A stretch of DNA of 16,347 nucleotides from JANMAT01 sp031359995 (lineage in GTDB: Bacteria > Actinomycetota > Acidimicrobiia > Acidimicrobiales > Ilumatobacteraceae), in the NCBI GenBank assembly GCA_031359995.1, contig JANMAT010000178.1, positions 1 to 16,347 of the forward strand. The letters are read 5' to 3'. The notes under the pieces were generated by a model that saw only the letters and a list, made by a program, of their open reading frames with translations, did no database searches and was not told where the DNA came from. This document shows, one piece after another, positions 16,202 to 16,347 of the stretch. The translations under genes and the position numbers were made by a program. Numbering within the stretch: the stretch's first letter is position 1; every line of letters begins with the position of its first letter.

Positions 16202-16243
16202 GGGAACTACGAGGATCAGGCCAAGGGACATCGGTTGCATCAT
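16202..16243 (-). CDS. ilv operon leader peptide MQPMSLGLILVVP
   Basis: ATG at 16243, TAG ending at 16202: 13 residues, preceded by GGGGGAGAGG (GGAG 7 nt from the ATG). Of the seven residues LGLILVV, six are Leu, Ile or Val, exactly the end-products of the downstream operon; codons are CTT, CTG, ATC, CTC, GTA, GTT. The stop lies 2 nt from a hairpin and about 32 nt from an intrinsic terminator. This is the architecture of ribosome-mediated attenuation: a shortage of charged tRNA stalls the ribosome on the control codons and prevents termination. Similar leaders precede ilvBNC in other actinobacteria, for example Corynebacterium glutamicum. The peptide has no other evident function. Confidence 0.88.
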
Positions 16244-16347
16244 TCCACCTCTCCCCCGCCGGAGGCAACCCCGATGACCCCGCCGCGCCGAGCCGAGCGT
16301 CGAGCCACCGCTGGCAGCTGGCCGCCGGCATGGGCCGGGCCACGTGG
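16244..16347 (-). other. Region upstream of the ilv leader, promoter not resolved
   Basis: 104 bp to the window edge. It should carry the ilv promoter or lie just downstream of it. TTGCCT at 16268-16263 on the minus strand is -35-like, but the matching -10 position is poor. I see no convincing gene; the apparent minus-strand frame here runs through the leader and terminator and ends at the ilvB start region. Confidence 0.4.

Overview
This is a window of high-GC DNA from a Gram-positive-type, actinobacterial chromosome. The evidence is very strong G/C third-position bias, GTG and TTG starts, 1-20 nt gene overlaps, a DivIVA-type coiled-coil protein, an ilvB-ilvN-ilvC operon with a peptide leader, and type IV pilins of the style found in Actinomycetota. 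A member of the Acidimicrobiia is my guess from the pilins and PilT, but sequence alone does not fix the genus.

Left block (1-5765, all minus strand): a type IV pilus cluster, transcribed right to left. It starts with two tandem major-type pilins (5765-5268 and 5057-4563) that share almost identical mature N-termini but have different C-terminal halves. Next come a perfect 11-bp stem-loop and a PilT-type ATPase carrying an extra N-terminal domain that resembles the N-terminal domain of GspE/PilB ATPases. Three translationally overlapped genes follow: two large minor prepilins (PilV/PilW-like) and a PilX-like membrane-anchored protein that runs off the left edge. Divergent from the first pilin is a plus-strand gene (5929-6993) for a DivIVA-like, acidic and proline-rich protein.

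Middle block (6995-12779): metY (O-acetylhomoserine sulfhydrylase, minus strand) probably has a leaderless promoter with a 6-bp inverted repeat across its -35. A 325-bp divergent spacer contains a perfect 16-bp inverted repeat. Beyond it on the plus strand lie a 963-residue SNF2-family helicase, a SWIM zinc-finger protein overlapping it by 4 nt, and a Uma2-family nuclease-fold protein that seems to have lost a catalytic glutamate.

Right block (12783-16243, minus strand): the branched-chain amino acid operon ilvB-ilvN-ilvC, with 4-nt and 1-nt overlaps. It is preceded by a textbook-looking transcription attenuator: a 13-residue leader peptide rich in Leu/Ile/Val codons, a GC-rich hairpin directly after its stop codon, and a 10-bp terminator stem followed by a U-rich run just upstream of ilvB.

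The gene content is mostly housekeeping biosynthesis plus surface pili. I do not see a clearly new multi-gene system. The most noteworthy signals are the ilv attenuator, the pilin duplication with its control elements, the PilT domain fusion, the helicase-SWIM-Uma2 neighbourhood, and the unexplained 16-bp inverted repeat. No tRNA, rRNA, CRISPR or intact insertion sequence was seen.
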